The translations under genes were made by a program, and so were the position numbers. Below are positions 19,224 through 29,942 of a stretch of DNA of 64,000 nucleotides, in pieces. The DNA is taken from the NCBI RefSeq assembly GCF_015350805.1, contig NZ_JADKSG010000002.1:1-64000 (forward strand). The letters run 5' to 3'. Each line of letters begins with the position of its first letter. The stretch's first letter is position 1. The stretch is from Herbiconiux sp. VKM Ac-1786 (GTDB taxonomy: Bacteria > Actinomycetota > Actinomycetes > Actinomycetales > Microbacteriaceae). Under the pieces are notes generated by a model. That model was not told the origin of the DNA. It saw only the letters and a program-made list of their open reading frames with translations, and did no database searches.

Positions 19224-20285
19224 CTAGGGCGCGAGGGCGGGCGGGGCGAAGAGGGCGGCGGTTGCCGGGAGGAGGGACGTGAGGGTGGCCGGGGTCGGGC
19301 GGTCGCCCGCGATGACCGCGGCCGCGGTGCCGGCGGCGAGGTGGGCGGCGAGGGTGGGGGAGGATCCGCGGGAGAGGGCGAAGAGGAGGCCCGCGGTCGA
19401 GGCGTCGCCCGCGCCGTTCGTGGTCGCGACACGCGGGACCGCGACGGGACGCACCCGGAGTGACACGTCGGCCCAGCGGTCGGCGAGCGGGGCGAGCATC
19501 CGGCCCCCTCTGGCCAGGCGGGAGGCGGAGGCCGTGCGCAGCAGCAGGCCCTCGGAGCCCGCCGAGATCGCGACGACCGCGGCTCCCCACGAGAGCAGCA
19601 GGTCGGCGTAGAGGCCGGCGGCGCGGGCGGCGGGCAGCGGCGGGATGCCGAGGGCACCACCGAGTGCCGAGGTGAGGTCGTCGAGGCTCGGGGTGAGCAC
19701 GTCGGTCACGGCGACGGCGCGCTTCAGGATGCCCGCCCAGTCCACCGCGCCGACCGCCGACGCCGGGTCGACCACCGCGAGGTCGAGCGATGTGGTGGCG
19801 CCGCGGGCGCGGGCACGCGACAGCACGGCCTCGAGCGGAGCCCCGCCCTCGGCGAGCAGCGCGGGCAGCAGTGGCGGGTAGCCGAGGTGGAGCAGCGGGG
19901 CGTCGCCGACGTCGAGGTGCTCGCCGGTGAAGACGGCGTTCGCGCCGGTGTGGTGCCAGAAGGTGCGGTCGTGTCCGTCGGGCTCGAGCACGAGGCTGTA
20001 GGAGGTCGCGTGGTCGTGGTCGACGTGCAGGTCGGCGGTGAGGCCGGGGCGGCGGGCGATGGTGTCGGCGACGATGCGTCCGAGTTCGTCGTCGCCGACG
20101 GTGGAGTGCAGGGAGACGTCGGCGCCGAGGTCGGCCAGGGCGAGGCCGGTGTTGGCGACGCAGCCGCCGAGACCGATGCGGAGGGGGCCGACGTCGATCA
20201 GGCGGCCGGGGTCGAGGGCGGCGCCGGGGCCGAGCGCGGGGGTGAGGTCGAGGCAGATGTGGCCGGCGACGACGATCGGGGTCAT
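19224..20285 (-). CDS. PfkB family carbohydrate kinase
   Basis: A ribokinase-fold sugar kinase of 353 residues. The N-terminal GLGGCVANTGLALADLGADV and the C-terminal signature TTNGAGDASTAGLLFAL (catalytic Asp in GAGD) are intact. The start ATG 20285 is preceded by GAGAGGA. The substrate is not known; it lies back to back with an aldolase-dehydrogenase operon, so it may phosphorylate the product of that dehydrogenase. Transcription probably starts within or upstream of the 21-bp repeat tract at 20298-20465. Confidence 0.88.
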   Translation of the reverse strand: MTPIVVAGHICLDLTPALGPGAALDPGRLIDVGPLRIGLGGCVANTGLALADLGADVSLHSTVGDDELGRIVADTIARRPGLTADLHVDHDHATSYSLVLEPDGHDRTFWHHTGANAVFTGEHLDVGDAPLLHLGYPPLLPALLAEGGAPLEAVLSRARARGATTSLDLAVVDPASAVGAVDWAGILKRAVAVTDVLTPSLDDLTSALGGALGIPPLPAARAAGLYADLLLSWGAAVVAISAGSEGLLLRTASASRLARGGRMLAPLADRWADVSLRVRPVAVPRVATTNGAGDASTAGLLFALSRGSSPTLAAHLAAGTAAAVIAGDRPTPATLTSLLPATAALFAPPALAP

Positions 20286-20297
20286 CGGGCATCCTCT

Positions 20298-20465
20298 CGG
20301 CGGGCGGCGGGCGAGCTACGGCGGGCGGCGGGCGAGCTGCGGCGGGCGGCCGGCGACATGCGGCGGGCGGCGGGCGAGCTGCGGCGGGCGGCCGGCGACA
20401 GGCGGCAGGCGTCGGGCGACACGCAGCAGGCGGCGGGCAGCACGCGGCGGGCACCGGGCCGGCTG
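20298..20465. repeat. Eight tandem copies of a 21-bp GC-rich unit
   Basis: Units of the type CGGCGGGCGGCGGGCGAGCTG follow each other without gaps; the first five are nearly identical and the last three degrade. The tract fills the leader between the PfkB start (minus strand) and the promoter of the aldolase operon (plus strand). Being a multiple of three it stays open in several frames, but those frames have no family features. Confidence 0.9.
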
Positions 20466-20494
20466 CAGTGGGCGAACAAGCCGGGAACACCGGC

Positions 20495-20523
20495 TAGACA
20501 ACGTTGTCTCACGGGGCTACTCT
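20495..20523 (+). promoter_or_regulatory. Promoter with overlapping LacI-type operator
   Basis: TAGACA (20495-20500) and TACTCT (20518-20523) are spaced by 17 bases and point to the aldolase gene. The perfect 14-bp palindrome AGACAACGTTGTCT (20496-20509) covers the -35 element, an arrangement expected for repression. The same 12-bp core GACAACGTTGTC occurs in the promoter region at 31.7 kb. Confidence 0.7.
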
Positions 20524-20586
20524 GACACATCGAGGGCCCGTTCGATAGCCCCCGGCCCCACCTCCCCGATGATCAGGAGCACCGCA

Positions 20587-21477
20587 ATGACGCTGTACCG
20601 CCTCAATCGCCTCTTCAATCCGCGCTCCGGCCGGGCGCTCGACGTGGCCGTCGACCACGGCTTCTTCGGGGAGCGCTCGTTCATCACGGGCATCGAGGAC
20701 ATGGACCAGGTGGTGCGCACCCTCGTCGACGCCGGCCCCGATGCCGTGCAGCTGACGATCGGTCAGGCGCGGCGGCTGCAGAGCATCCCGGGCAAGCAGA
20801 AGCCGGGGCTGGTGCTCCGCACCGACATCGCGAACGTCTACGGCAACCCGCTCGACCCGGTGCTGTTCAGCCGGCACGTGCCGCACGCGATCGAGGAGGC
20901 CGTGCGGCTGGACGCCGTCGCGGTCTGCGTGAACCTGATGGAGCTGCCCGGGCATCCGGAGGTGCGCGAGGCGAACATCACCTCGATCCTCGAGCTGCGG
21001 CGCGAGGCCACGAAGTACGGCATGCCGCTGATGGTCGAGCCGCTCGTGATGCAGGACAACTCCAAGGCCGGCGGCTACATGGTCGACGGCGACATCGAGA
21101 AGATCGTCACGCTGGTGCGCCAGGGCGTCGAGCTCGGCGCCGACCTGATCAAGGCCGATCCGAGCGACGACCTGAGCGAGTACGGGCGGGTCATCGAGGT
21201 CGCGGGCGACGTTCCGGTGCTCGTGCGGGGTGGTGGGCGAGTGGATGACCGGACCCTCCTCGAGCGCACCGTCGCCGTGCTGGCGGCGGGGGCCCGCGGC
21301 ATCGTCTACGGGCGGAACATCGTGCAGCACGAGAACCCGGCCGGCATCACGGCGGCACTGCTCGCGGTGCTGCACGAGGGGGCGTCGGTGGAGGACGGGC
21401 TGGGGATCCTCGCGGAGTCGGCGGGGCGGGCATCCGGAACCGGAGCCGCCTCGAGCGACGCGGGGGTGTCGGCATGA
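20587..21477 (+). CDS. Class I aldolase of the DeoC/FbaB/LsrF family
   Basis: A Schiff-base aldolase fold of 296 residues. ALDVAVDHGFFG near residue 17 and LGADLIKADPSDDLSEY near residue 190 (candidate catalytic Lys) fit the COG1830 type, followed by VLVRGGGRVDD and GARGIVYGRNI phosphate-binding segments. It likely cleaves a ketose phosphate. ATG 20587 has AGGAGC seven bases upstream; ATG 20569 is an in-frame alternative. ATGA overlap with the dehydrogenase gene shows an operon controlled by the operator at 20496. Confidence 0.85.
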   Translation: MTLYRLNRLFNPRSGRALDVAVDHGFFGERSFITGIEDMDQVVRTLVDAGPDAVQLTIGQARRLQSIPGKQKPGLVLRTDIANVYGNPLDPVLFSRHVPHAIEEAVRLDAVAVCVNLMELPGHPEVREANITSILELRREATKYGMPLMVEPLVMQDNSKAGGYMVDGDIEKIVTLVRQGVELGADLIKADPSDDLSEYGRVIEVAGDVPVLVRGGGRVDDRTLLERTVAVLAAGARGIVYGRNIVQHENPAGITAALLAVLHEGASVEDGLGILAESAGRASGTGAASSDAGVSA

Positions 21478-22622
21478 GCGCCGAGACCGTGAACGTCGCC
21501 ATCGTGGGCGGCGGGCTTATGGGGCGGGAGATCGCGGCCGCCATCCAGCGCTGGCCGGCCCTGATCGACCACCCGGTGCGGCCCCGGCTGACCGCGGTCT
21601 GCGACATCAACCCGGCCGCGATGGAGTGGTTCGACGAGATCGACACGGTGGTCACGAAGACGACCGACTACCACGAGCTGCTCGCCGACGACAGCATCGA
21701 CGTCGTCTACGTGGCCGTGCGCCACGACTTGCACGAGAAGATCTACCGCGACGTCATCGCCAGCGGCAAGAGCCTGCTCGCCGAGAAGCCGTTCGGCATC
21801 GACGGGGCCGCGGCGCAGGCGGTACTCGAGGCGATGGCCGAGCATCCTGAGGCCTTCGTGCGCGTCTCGAGCGAGATGCCGTTCTTCCCGGGGGCGCAGC
21901 TCGCGATCGATTACGTGAAGTCGGGGGCGCTCGGGACGATCGTGTCGGCGCGCAACAGCTTCCTGCACTCGAGCGATCTCGACGTGCACAAGCCGATCAA
22001 CTGGAAGCGTCAGGTCGAGTTCTGCGGCGAGGCCGGCGTGATGAACGACCTCGGGATGCACACCTGGCACGTCCCGCTGCGCCTCGGCTGGGCGCCGGAG
22101 ACGGTCTACGGCGTGCTGCAGAACCTCGTGCCGACCCGGCCCGGGCCGGACGGCTCGCCGGTGCCGTGCGACACCTGGGACAACGCGACGCTGCACAGCT
22201 GGGCCCGCCACGAGGGTGCGCTCTTCCCGCTGACGACCGAGACCAAGCGCATCGACCCGGGGCAGAAGAACACCTGGGAGTTCGAGGCGATCGGGCTCGA
22301 CGGGGGCGTGCGGTTCAGCACGAAGAACCCCAAGACGGTGTCGGTGTTCACGGTTACGGATGTTCCGGGCGGTGGGCGCGAGCAGGTCTGGCAGCAGATC
22401 GACGTGGGCAGCCAGTCGGTGTGGCCGACGGTCACGGGCGGGATCTTCGAGTCGGGGTTCTCGGACTCGATCCTGCAGATGTGGGCGGTGTTCCTCGCGG
22501 AGCGCCACGGCTCGCTGGGCGACCGTTTCGGCGCGGCGCGGCCCGAGGAGGCGGCGCTCACGCACGCGATCTACCGCGCCGCGGCGACCTCGCACGCCGA
22601 GGGGCGCGCGGTCGCTCCCTGA
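21474..22622 (+). CDS. Gfo/Idh/MocA family oxidoreductase
   Basis: An NAD(P)-dependent sugar or polyol dehydrogenase of 382 residues. The Rossmann motif AIVGGGLMGREIAAAI is near the N-terminus, the EKPFG motif that carries the catalytic Lys is at about residue 103, and the DLGMHTWHVPLRLGW segment supplies the catalytic Asp/His. It follows the aldolase with an ATGA overlap. Substrate unknown; inositol-like or hexose derivatives are typical for the family. Confidence 0.87.
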   Translation: MSAETVNVAIVGGGLMGREIAAAIQRWPALIDHPVRPRLTAVCDINPAAMEWFDEIDTVVTKTTDYHELLADDSIDVVYVAVRHDLHEKIYRDVIASGKSLLAEKPFGIDGAAAQAVLEAMAEHPEAFVRVSSEMPFFPGAQLAIDYVKSGALGTIVSARNSFLHSSDLDVHKPINWKRQVEFCGEAGVMNDLGMHTWHVPLRLGWAPETVYGVLQNLVPTRPGPDGSPVPCDTWDNATLHSWARHEGALFPLTTETKRIDPGQKNTWEFEAIGLDGGVRFSTKNPKTVSVFTVTDVPGGGREQVWQQIDVGSQSVWPTVTGGIFESGFSDSILQMWAVFLAERHGSLGDRFGAARPEEAALTHAIYRAAATSHAEGRAVAP

Positions 22623-22628
22623 CCGCCG

Positions 22629-22690
22629 ATCGACTTGCCGAAAAACGCCCCAAAACTCGTCTTTTGGGGCGGATTTCGGCAAGTCGATCG
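22629..22690. terminator. Long bidirectional hairpin between convergent genes
   Basis: Two 28-nt arms pair with only two mismatches (left arm begins GATCGACTTGCCGAAA, ends CGCCCCAAAA; right arm begins TTTTGGGGCG, ends TCGGCAAGTCGATC) around a six-base loop. It nearly fills the 70-base gap between the convergent dehydrogenase and LacI genes. A-runs on the left and T-runs on the right make it a good terminator for both strands. Confidence 0.85.
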
Positions 22691-22692
22691 CG

Positions 22693-23676
22693 TCAGACGC
22701 GGCAGGAGGTGCGCTCGACGAGCGTGACCGGGAGGACCGTCCGGCGGGGGAGCACGCGGTCGGGATGCGCGGCGCGCTCCACGAGGCGGGCGGCGGCGAG
22801 GCGGCCGAGGGTCGCCGGGTCCTGCGCGACGACGGTGATCGCGGGGGTGAGCGAGTCGGCGAGGGGGAAGTCGCCGAACGCGGTGAGGGCGATCGGATGC
22901 GCCGTGACGGTGGGCACGGCGGCCATGGTGCAGCGGGCATCCGAGGAGAAGACGGCCGTCACCCCGTTCGCGTTCTGCCGGAGGCGGGCCAGCGCGTCGG
23001 CGGCGCCCGGGCGGGTGGCCGCGCCGAGGGCGACGAGGTCGTCGTCGAACGGGATGCGCGCCGCCGCGAGCGCCTCGCGGTAGCCTTCGAGGCGCTCGGC
23101 GATCGTGGGGGCCGCGAGCGAGTCGCCGAGGAAGCCGATGCGGCGGTGCCCGTGGCCGATCAGGTGGGCGGTGGCCTCGCGGGCGCCGCCGCGGTCGTCC
23201 TGGAGGAAGGCGTCGGCCTCGAGGCGGCCCGGGGCGCGGTCGACGAAGGCGAGCGGGATGCGCGTGGCCCAGTCCTCGAGCCAGGCGTGGTCGTTCGTGG
23301 TGGGGGCGACGACGAGGCCGCTGAGCTGGCGGCGGAGCACCGATTCGAGGGCGGTGCGCTCGCGGGACGGGTCCTGTCCGTGGCCGAGGCTCGTGACCAG
23401 GGTGGAGAGGTCGTTCGCCAGGGCCTCCTCCTCGACCGCCGTGACGATCGCGGCGAAGAAGGGGTCGACGAGGTCGGGCACGGCCACGCCGATCACCGGC
23501 GAGCGGCCCGAGCGGAACGTGGTGGCCAGCGCGTTCGGCACGTAGGCCAGCTCGCGCATCGAGGCCTCGACGCGGGTGCGGGTCTCGGGGGAGACGTGCG
23601 GGTCGTCGTTCAGCACCCGCGACACGGTCTTCGGGCTGACGCCGGCGGCGGCCGCGACCTCGCGCATGGTGGCCAT
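22693..23676 (-). CDS. LacI family transcriptional regulator (paralogue of the one at 50.5 kb)
   Basis: The product (327 aa) starts at ATG 23676, preceded by GGAAGGA. The helix-turn-helix is MREVAAAAGVSPKTVSRVLND at residues 4-24, followed by DPHVSPETRTRV and a full sensor domain (GVAVPDLVDPFFAA, FVDRAPG, AFGDFPLADSLTP). It is strikingly similar throughout to the LacI at 50501-51481. It lies downstream of an SDR gene on the same strand, and two palindromes in the SDR promoter are its likely operators, giving autoregulation. Confidence 0.92.
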   Translation of the reverse strand: MATMREVAAAAGVSPKTVSRVLNDDPHVSPETRTRVEASMRELAYVPNALATTFRSGRSPVIGVAVPDLVDPFFAAIVTAVEEEALANDLSTLVTSLGHGQDPSRERTALESVLRRQLSGLVVAPTTNDHAWLEDWATRIPLAFVDRAPGRLEADAFLQDDRGGAREATAHLIGHGHRRIGFLGDSLAAPTIAERLEGYREALAAARIPFDDDLVALGAATRPGAADALARLRQNANGVTAVFSSDARCTMAAVPTVTAHPIALTAFGDFPLADSLTPAITVVAQDPATLGRLAAARLVERAAHPDRVLPRRTVLPVTLVERTSCRV

Positions 23677-23944
23677 GGCGTCCTTCCGGTGCTCGGGGGT
23701 AGGTGGGGTCGTGCGCGGCCGGGTGGTTCGGCTCGGCGAGTGGAGTGGGGCGGGGCGGGTAATCGGGGCGGTGCTCAGCGGCGGGTGGTTCGGTCGGCCG
23801 GGTGGGGTGGGGTGCGGCCGGGTGGGGTGGGGTGGGCGGCAGCGGGTGGTGAACGGATGCTCGCCCTCGTCGTTCGGGGCGAGCATCCGGTGGTCGCAGC
23901 CAGGCCCTGCCGCTCGGTGCAGGGTGGGCCGGCCGGCGCGCGGG
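23677..23944. other. G-rich intergenic stretch with imperfect GGTGG repeats
   Basis: Between the SDR and LacI genes, 23690-23870 on the plus strand is dominated by short repeats such as GGCCGGGTGG and GGGGTGGGGT. A reading frame runs through it in phase with LacI but is Pro/Thr/His-rich and lacks features, so I do not include it in the gene. No hairpin terminator or promoter is clear. Confidence 0.6.
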
Positions 23945-24673
23945 TCAGCGGGCCGTGTAGCCGCCGTCGATGGGGAGGGAGACGCCCGAGATCATGCCCG
24001 CCGCGTCGGAGAGGAGGAAGACGACGGGGGCCGCGATGTCGTCCTCGGTGGCCCACTTGCCGAGCGGCATGGCCTCGAGGAAGGGGCCTTCGATGTCGGG
24101 GCGGCCCCAGTACCAGGCCGACATGGGGGTCATGACGACGGTGGGGTTCACGCTGTTGACGCGGATGCCGTACGTGCCGAGCTCCAGCGCCGAGACGCGG
24201 GTGATGTTGTCGAGGGCGGCCTTGGAGGAGCCGTAGGAGATGTGGCCGGGGAGGGCGACGAGGCCCGCCTGGCTCGAGATGTTGACGATCGCGCCGCCGT
24301 TGCCCAGGCGGATCATCTCGCGCGAGGCGTACTTCGTGACGAGCAGCGAGCCGCGGGCGTTGATGCTGATGACCCTGTCGAAGACGTCGATGTCGGTGTC
24401 TTGAGGCGTGGCGATCTCGCCGCCCCAGCCGCCGGAGTTGACGACGCCCCAGATGTCCTTGCCCTCGATGGCCTCGCGGATGCTGTCCTCGGAGGTGAGG
24501 TCGAAGGGGAGCGGCGTGGCGCCGGTCTCGGCGGCGAGGGCCTCGAGGTGCTCGAGGTTGCGGCCGGCGGCCAGGACGGTCGCATTGGCGGCGACGAGGT
24601 GGCGCACGATCGCGCCGCCGATGCCGCCGCTGGCGCCGGTGACGAGGATGGTGCGGCCGGTGAAGTCAGTCAT
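23945..24673 (-). CDS. SDR family oxidoreductase, L-xylulose/carbonyl reductase-like
   Basis: A classical short-chain dehydrogenase of 242 residues. TGASGGIG (cofactor), the catalytic Ser in VNISSQAG, YGSSK (Tyr-Lys) and VNPTVVMTPMSAWYW are visible; the last segment resembles dicarbonyl/L-xylulose reductases. The usual NNAG motif reads NSGG. It probably interconverts a ketose and a polyol. It heads a minus-strand unit with LacI downstream, and faces a kinase-dehydrogenase unit across a shared control region. Confidence 0.88.
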   Translation of the reverse strand: MTDFTGRTILVTGASGGIGGAIVRHLVAANATVLAAGRNLEHLEALAAETGATPLPFDLTSEDSIREAIEGKDIWGVVNSGGWGGEIATPQDTDIDVFDRVISINARGSLLVTKYASREMIRLGNGGAIVNISSQAGLVALPGHISYGSSKAALDNITRVSALELGTYGIRVNSVNPTVVMTPMSAWYWGRPDIEGPFLEAMPLGKWATEDDIAAPVVFLLSDAAGMISGVSLPIDGGYTAR

Positions 24674-24729
24674 GGTGAGTCCGTTCGAGTGGGCGGGACG
24701 GCGCTGCGTCGCGTCGTCGGGGCGGCATC

Positions 24730-24827
24730 AGCATAGCGGCGGAACGGCGGGGATGACACCCGTGTCATGAAATCTCCTGACACCGGTGTCATCGCGATTG
24801 ACAGCGGGGCCTCGGGGTGCGTACGGT
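24730..24827. promoter_or_regulatory. Divergent promoters with two palindromic operators
   Basis: On the plus strand TTGACA (24798-24803) and TACGGT (24822-24827), 18 bases apart, serve the kinase gene. On the minus strand TATGCT (24735-24730) serves the SDR gene. Operator 1, ATGACACCCGTGTCAT (24753-24768), overlaps the minus-strand -35 region; operator 2, the perfect palindrome TGACACCGGTGTCA (24778-24791), lies just upstream of the plus-strand -35. Centres are 24 bp apart. The LacI at 22693-23676 is the likely ligand. Confidence 0.7.
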
Positions 24828-24891
24828 GGGCGCGGCGGTGGGCCTTCGGGAGCTGCTGCCGCGCATCCGTCGACGACGACCAGGAGGACCC

Positions 24892-25551
24892 GTGAGCGAC
24901 ACCGCACTGCCGGCCGAGGCGCGGCCCGTCGGGCTCGACGAACTGCTCGAGCGGTGCCGGGCGCTGATCGCGAGCGGTTCGCGGAGCATCCTCGGCATCG
25001 TCGGCACGCCCGGGGCGGGCAAGTCGACGCTCTGCGCCGCCCTGATCGCCGCGCTCGACGGCGATGCGGTGCTGGTGGGCCAGGACGGCTTCCACTTCGC
25101 CAACCAGGAGCTCGAGCGCCTCGGTCGGCGCGACCGCAAGGGCGCCCCCGACACCTTCGACGTCGACGGCTACGTCGCCCTGCTCGGCCGCCTCGCCCGG
25201 GCCGACGCCCCCGTCGTCTACGCTCCCGTCTTCGACCGCGCCCTCGAGGAGTCGATCGGCAGCGCCGTGCCCGTGCCCGCCGGGGTGCCGCTCGTGATCA
25301 CCGAGGGCAACTACCTGCTCGGCGACGGCCACGGCTGGGAGCGCGTGCGCGAGCACCTCGACGAGTCGTGGTTCCTCGACGTGGCTCCGGATGTTCGCCA
25401 CGACCGTCTCGTGCGGCGACGCGTCTCGTACGGGCACTCGCCCGGCGACTCGGCCGACTGGGTGCGCGACGTCGACGAGGCCAACGCGCGGATCGTCGAC
25501 GGATCGCGCGGCAACGCCGATCTGCTGCTGCATCTGACGACGGTGCTCTGA
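24892..25551 (+). CDS. P-loop kinase of the uridine kinase/phosphoribulokinase-like group
   Basis: The product (219 aa) starts at GTG 24892 behind CAGGAGG. The P-loop GIVGTPGAGKSTLCA is near residue 36, followed by VLVGQDGFHFANQELERLG and VITEGNYLLGDG, the pattern of the PanK/uridine-kinase-like sugar or nucleoside kinases (E. coli YggC and rhizobial FrcK are in this group). Next to a mannitol-type dehydrogenase, fructose or a related ketose is a reasonable substrate, but this is inference. An upstream extension is open but lacks features. Confidence 0.85.
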   Translation: MSDTALPAEARPVGLDELLERCRALIASGSRSILGIVGTPGAGKSTLCAALIAALDGDAVLVGQDGFHFANQELERLGRRDRKGAPDTFDVDGYVALLGRLARADAPVVYAPVFDRALEESIGSAVPVPAGVPLVITEGNYLLGDGHGWERVREHLDESWFLDVAPDVRHDRLVRRRVSYGHSPGDSADWVRDVDEANARIVDGSRGNADLLLHLTTVL

Positions 25552-25626
25552 CGTGCACCTCCCCGGGTCGCGGTGCTCCGTGCATCCGACCGCCGACCAC
25601 CTGACCCCCACCCGACTGGAGACACG

Positions 25627-27108
25627 ATGACCACCCTGAGCGCCCAGACCCTCGGCAGCCTCGACCCGCGGGTCGCCGTGCCCGCGTACGACCGGGCCGC
25701 CGTGCGGCCGGGGATCGTGCACTTCGGCGTGGGGGCGTTCCACCGCTCGCACGAGGCGATGTTCGTCGATCGGCTGCTCGCCGCCGGGGCCGAGGGGTGG
25801 GGGATCACCGGGGTGGGCACGCTGGCGTCCGACGCGGCGATGCGCGACGCGCTCTCGGCCCAGGACGAGCTGTACACGCTGGTGACCACCGCACCCGACG
25901 GGGTGGTCGAGGCGCGGGTGGTCGGGTCGATCATCCGCTACCTGCTGGCGCCCGAGCAGCCCGAGGCGGTGCTCGAGGCCCTGCGCGACCCCGCCACCCG
26001 GATCGTCTCGCTGACGATCACCGAGGGCGGGTACGGCATCAACGACGCCACGGGGGCGTTCGAGCCGCGTGATGCCGCCACGCTGGCCGACCTCGACGGG
26101 CTCGCGGGCGGGGCCGCGCCGGAGAGCGCCCTCGGGTTCGTCGTCGCCGGGCTGCGCGAGCGTCGGGATGCCGGGGAGGTGCCGTTCACGGTGATGTCGT
26201 GCGACAACATCCAGGGCAACGGGCACGTGGCCCGGGCCGCGGTGCTCGCGTTCGCCGAGCGGGTCGAGCCCGCCCTCGCCGAGTGGATCGGGTCGGCGGT
26301 CAGCTTCCCGAACTCGATGGTCGACCGGATCACCCCCGTCACGACCGACGCGTCACGGCAGCGGGTCGCCGACGAGTTCGGCATCGAGGACCGCTGGCCC
26401 GTGCTCTCGGAGTCGTTCGTGCAGTGGGTGCTCGAGGACTCCTTCACCGCGGGGCGGCCGGCGTTCGAGGAGGTCGGGGTGCAGGTCGTGACCGACGTCG
26501 AGCCGTACGAGCTGATGAAGCTGCGGCTGCTGAACGCTTCGCACCAGGCGATGAGCTACCTCGGGCTGCTCTCGGGCGCCGAGTACGTGCACGAGGTGTG
26601 CCGCGACCGGCTGTTCGCGGACTTCCTGCTGGGCTACATGCACGACGAGGCGCGGCCGACGCTCGCGCCGGTGCCCGGGGTCGACCTCGACGAGTACAGC
26701 TCCGAGCTGATGCGCCGCTTCGGCAGCGAGGCGATCAAGGACACGCTGATGCGCCAGATCGTCGACGGCTCCGACCGCATCCCGAAGTTCCTGCTGCCCG
26801 TGGTGCGTTCTCAGCTCGCGTCGGGCGGCGAGATCGAGCGGTCGGTGCTGGTGCTCGCGGCGTGGAGCCGCTTCCTCGAGGGCGTGGCCGACGACGGCAG
26901 CGCACTGTCGCCCGTCGACAAGCGGCTCGACGAGCTGCAGGCCGCGGTGGCGGGCGAGGCGGATGCTCCCGGGAGCTTCCTCGACTACGCCCCCGTCTTC
27001 GGCGACCTCGGCTCGGACGCCCGCCTCCGCGCGGCCTTCGTCGAGGCGCGGGCGCTGCTCGCGGCCCGCGGTGCGCGCGGCGCCCTGGAGGCGCTCGCCG
27101 CGCGCTGA
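25627..27108 (+). CDS. Mannitol dehydrogenase family protein (polyol 2-dehydrogenase)
   Basis: A long-chain NAD-dependent polyol/hexuronate dehydrogenase of 493 residues. It has the N-terminal motif HFGVGAFHRSHEAMFVDRLL, the VMSCDNIQGNG segment, SFPNSMVDRITP, and the C-terminal substrate-site Lys in KLRLLNASHQAMSYLG. It would oxidise mannitol or a similar polyol to a ketose for the kinase upstream. ATG 25627 follows GGAGAC. The last codons are duplicated in tandem directly after the stop (see repeat). Confidence 0.92.
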   Translation: MTTLSAQTLGSLDPRVAVPAYDRAAVRPGIVHFGVGAFHRSHEAMFVDRLLAAGAEGWGITGVGTLASDAAMRDALSAQDELYTLVTTAPDGVVEARVVGSIIRYLLAPEQPEAVLEALRDPATRIVSLTITEGGYGINDATGAFEPRDAATLADLDGLAGGAAPESALGFVVAGLRERRDAGEVPFTVMSCDNIQGNGHVARAAVLAFAERVEPALAEWIGSAVSFPNSMVDRITPVTTDASRQRVADEFGIEDRWPVLSESFVQWVLEDSFTAGRPAFEEVGVQVVTDVEPYELMKLRLLNASHQAMSYLGLLSGAEYVHEVCRDRLFADFLLGYMHDEARPTLAPVPGVDLDEYSSELMRRFGSEAIKDTLMRQIVDGSDRIPKFLLPVVRSQLASGGEIERSVLVLAAWSRFLEGVADDGSALSPVDKRLDELQAAVAGEADAPGSFLDYAPVFGDLGSDARLRAAFVEARALLAARGARGALEALAAR

Positions 27109-27152
27109 CCCGCGCGGCGCCCTGGAGGCGCTCGCCGCGCGCTGACCCGCGC
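27074..27152 (+). repeat. 37-bp tandem duplication at the 3' end of the mannitol dehydrogenase gene
   Basis: The 37 bases at 27074-27110, which encode the last residues (GALEALAAR) and the stop codon, are repeated exactly at 27111-27147, with five more matching bases. Because the gene already stops in the first copy, the second is outside the coding region. It suggests a recent slippage or unequal exchange. Confidence 0.95.
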
Positions 27153-27156
27153 CCGG

Positions 27157-29520
<2,364 letters not shown>

Positions 29521-29522
29521 GC

Positions 29523-29942
29523 TCAGCGGGACTCCTGGATGCGCAGCAGGTTGCCGGCCGGGTCGCGTACCGCGCTGTCGCGCACGCCGTAGGGCTGGTC
29601 GGTGGGTTCCTCGACGACCTCCGCGCCGGCGGCGACGATGCGGTCGAACGCGGCGTCGAGGTCGGGGGTGGCGAGGATGAGGGTGGCGTAGGTGCCCTTG
29701 GCCATCATGGCCGCGATGGTCTCGCGCTCGGCGTCGGTGAGACCGGGCCCGGCCTGCGGAGGGTAGAGCACGACCGAGGTGGCGGGCTGGCCGACCGGGC
29801 CGACCGTGATCCAGCGGAGGCCGGCGTAGCCGACGTCGTTGCGCACCTCGAAGCCGAGCACGTCGCGGTAGAAGGCGAGCGAGGCCTCCGGGTCGTTCTG
29901 CGGGAGGAAGGTGGAGTGAATGCGGATGTCCATGGCCGTCAC
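29523..29942 (-). CDS. VOC family protein (glyoxalase/bleomycin-resistance fold)
   Basis: A 139-residue vicinal-oxygen-chelate protein with the paired beta-alpha-beta-beta-beta modules: IHSTFLPQNDPEASLAFYRDVLGFEV and the C-terminal GVRDSAVRDPAGNLLRIQ. GTG 29942 overlaps the stop of the AraC gene; ATG 29933 is also possible. Two bases separate it from the UvrA-like gene. In this setting a drug-binding or drug-modifying role is plausible. Confidence 0.88.
   Translation of the reverse strand: MTAMDIRIHSTFLPQNDPEASLAFYRDVLGFEVRNDVGYAGLRWITVGPVGQPATSVVLYPPQAGPGLTDAERETIAAMMAKGTYATLILATPDLDAAFDRIVAAGAEVVEEPTDQPYGVRDSAVRDPAGNLLRIQESR

Noticed and set aside
20298-20465. 21-bp tandem repeats as a CRISPR array
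   Set aside because: Copies are directly adjacent with no spacers, and no cas genes are present.
23677-23886. 70-residue N-terminal extension of the LacI at 22.7 kb
   Set aside because: It is Pro/Thr-rich, while ATG 23676 has a good Shine-Dalgarno and gives the same MATM start as its paralogue.
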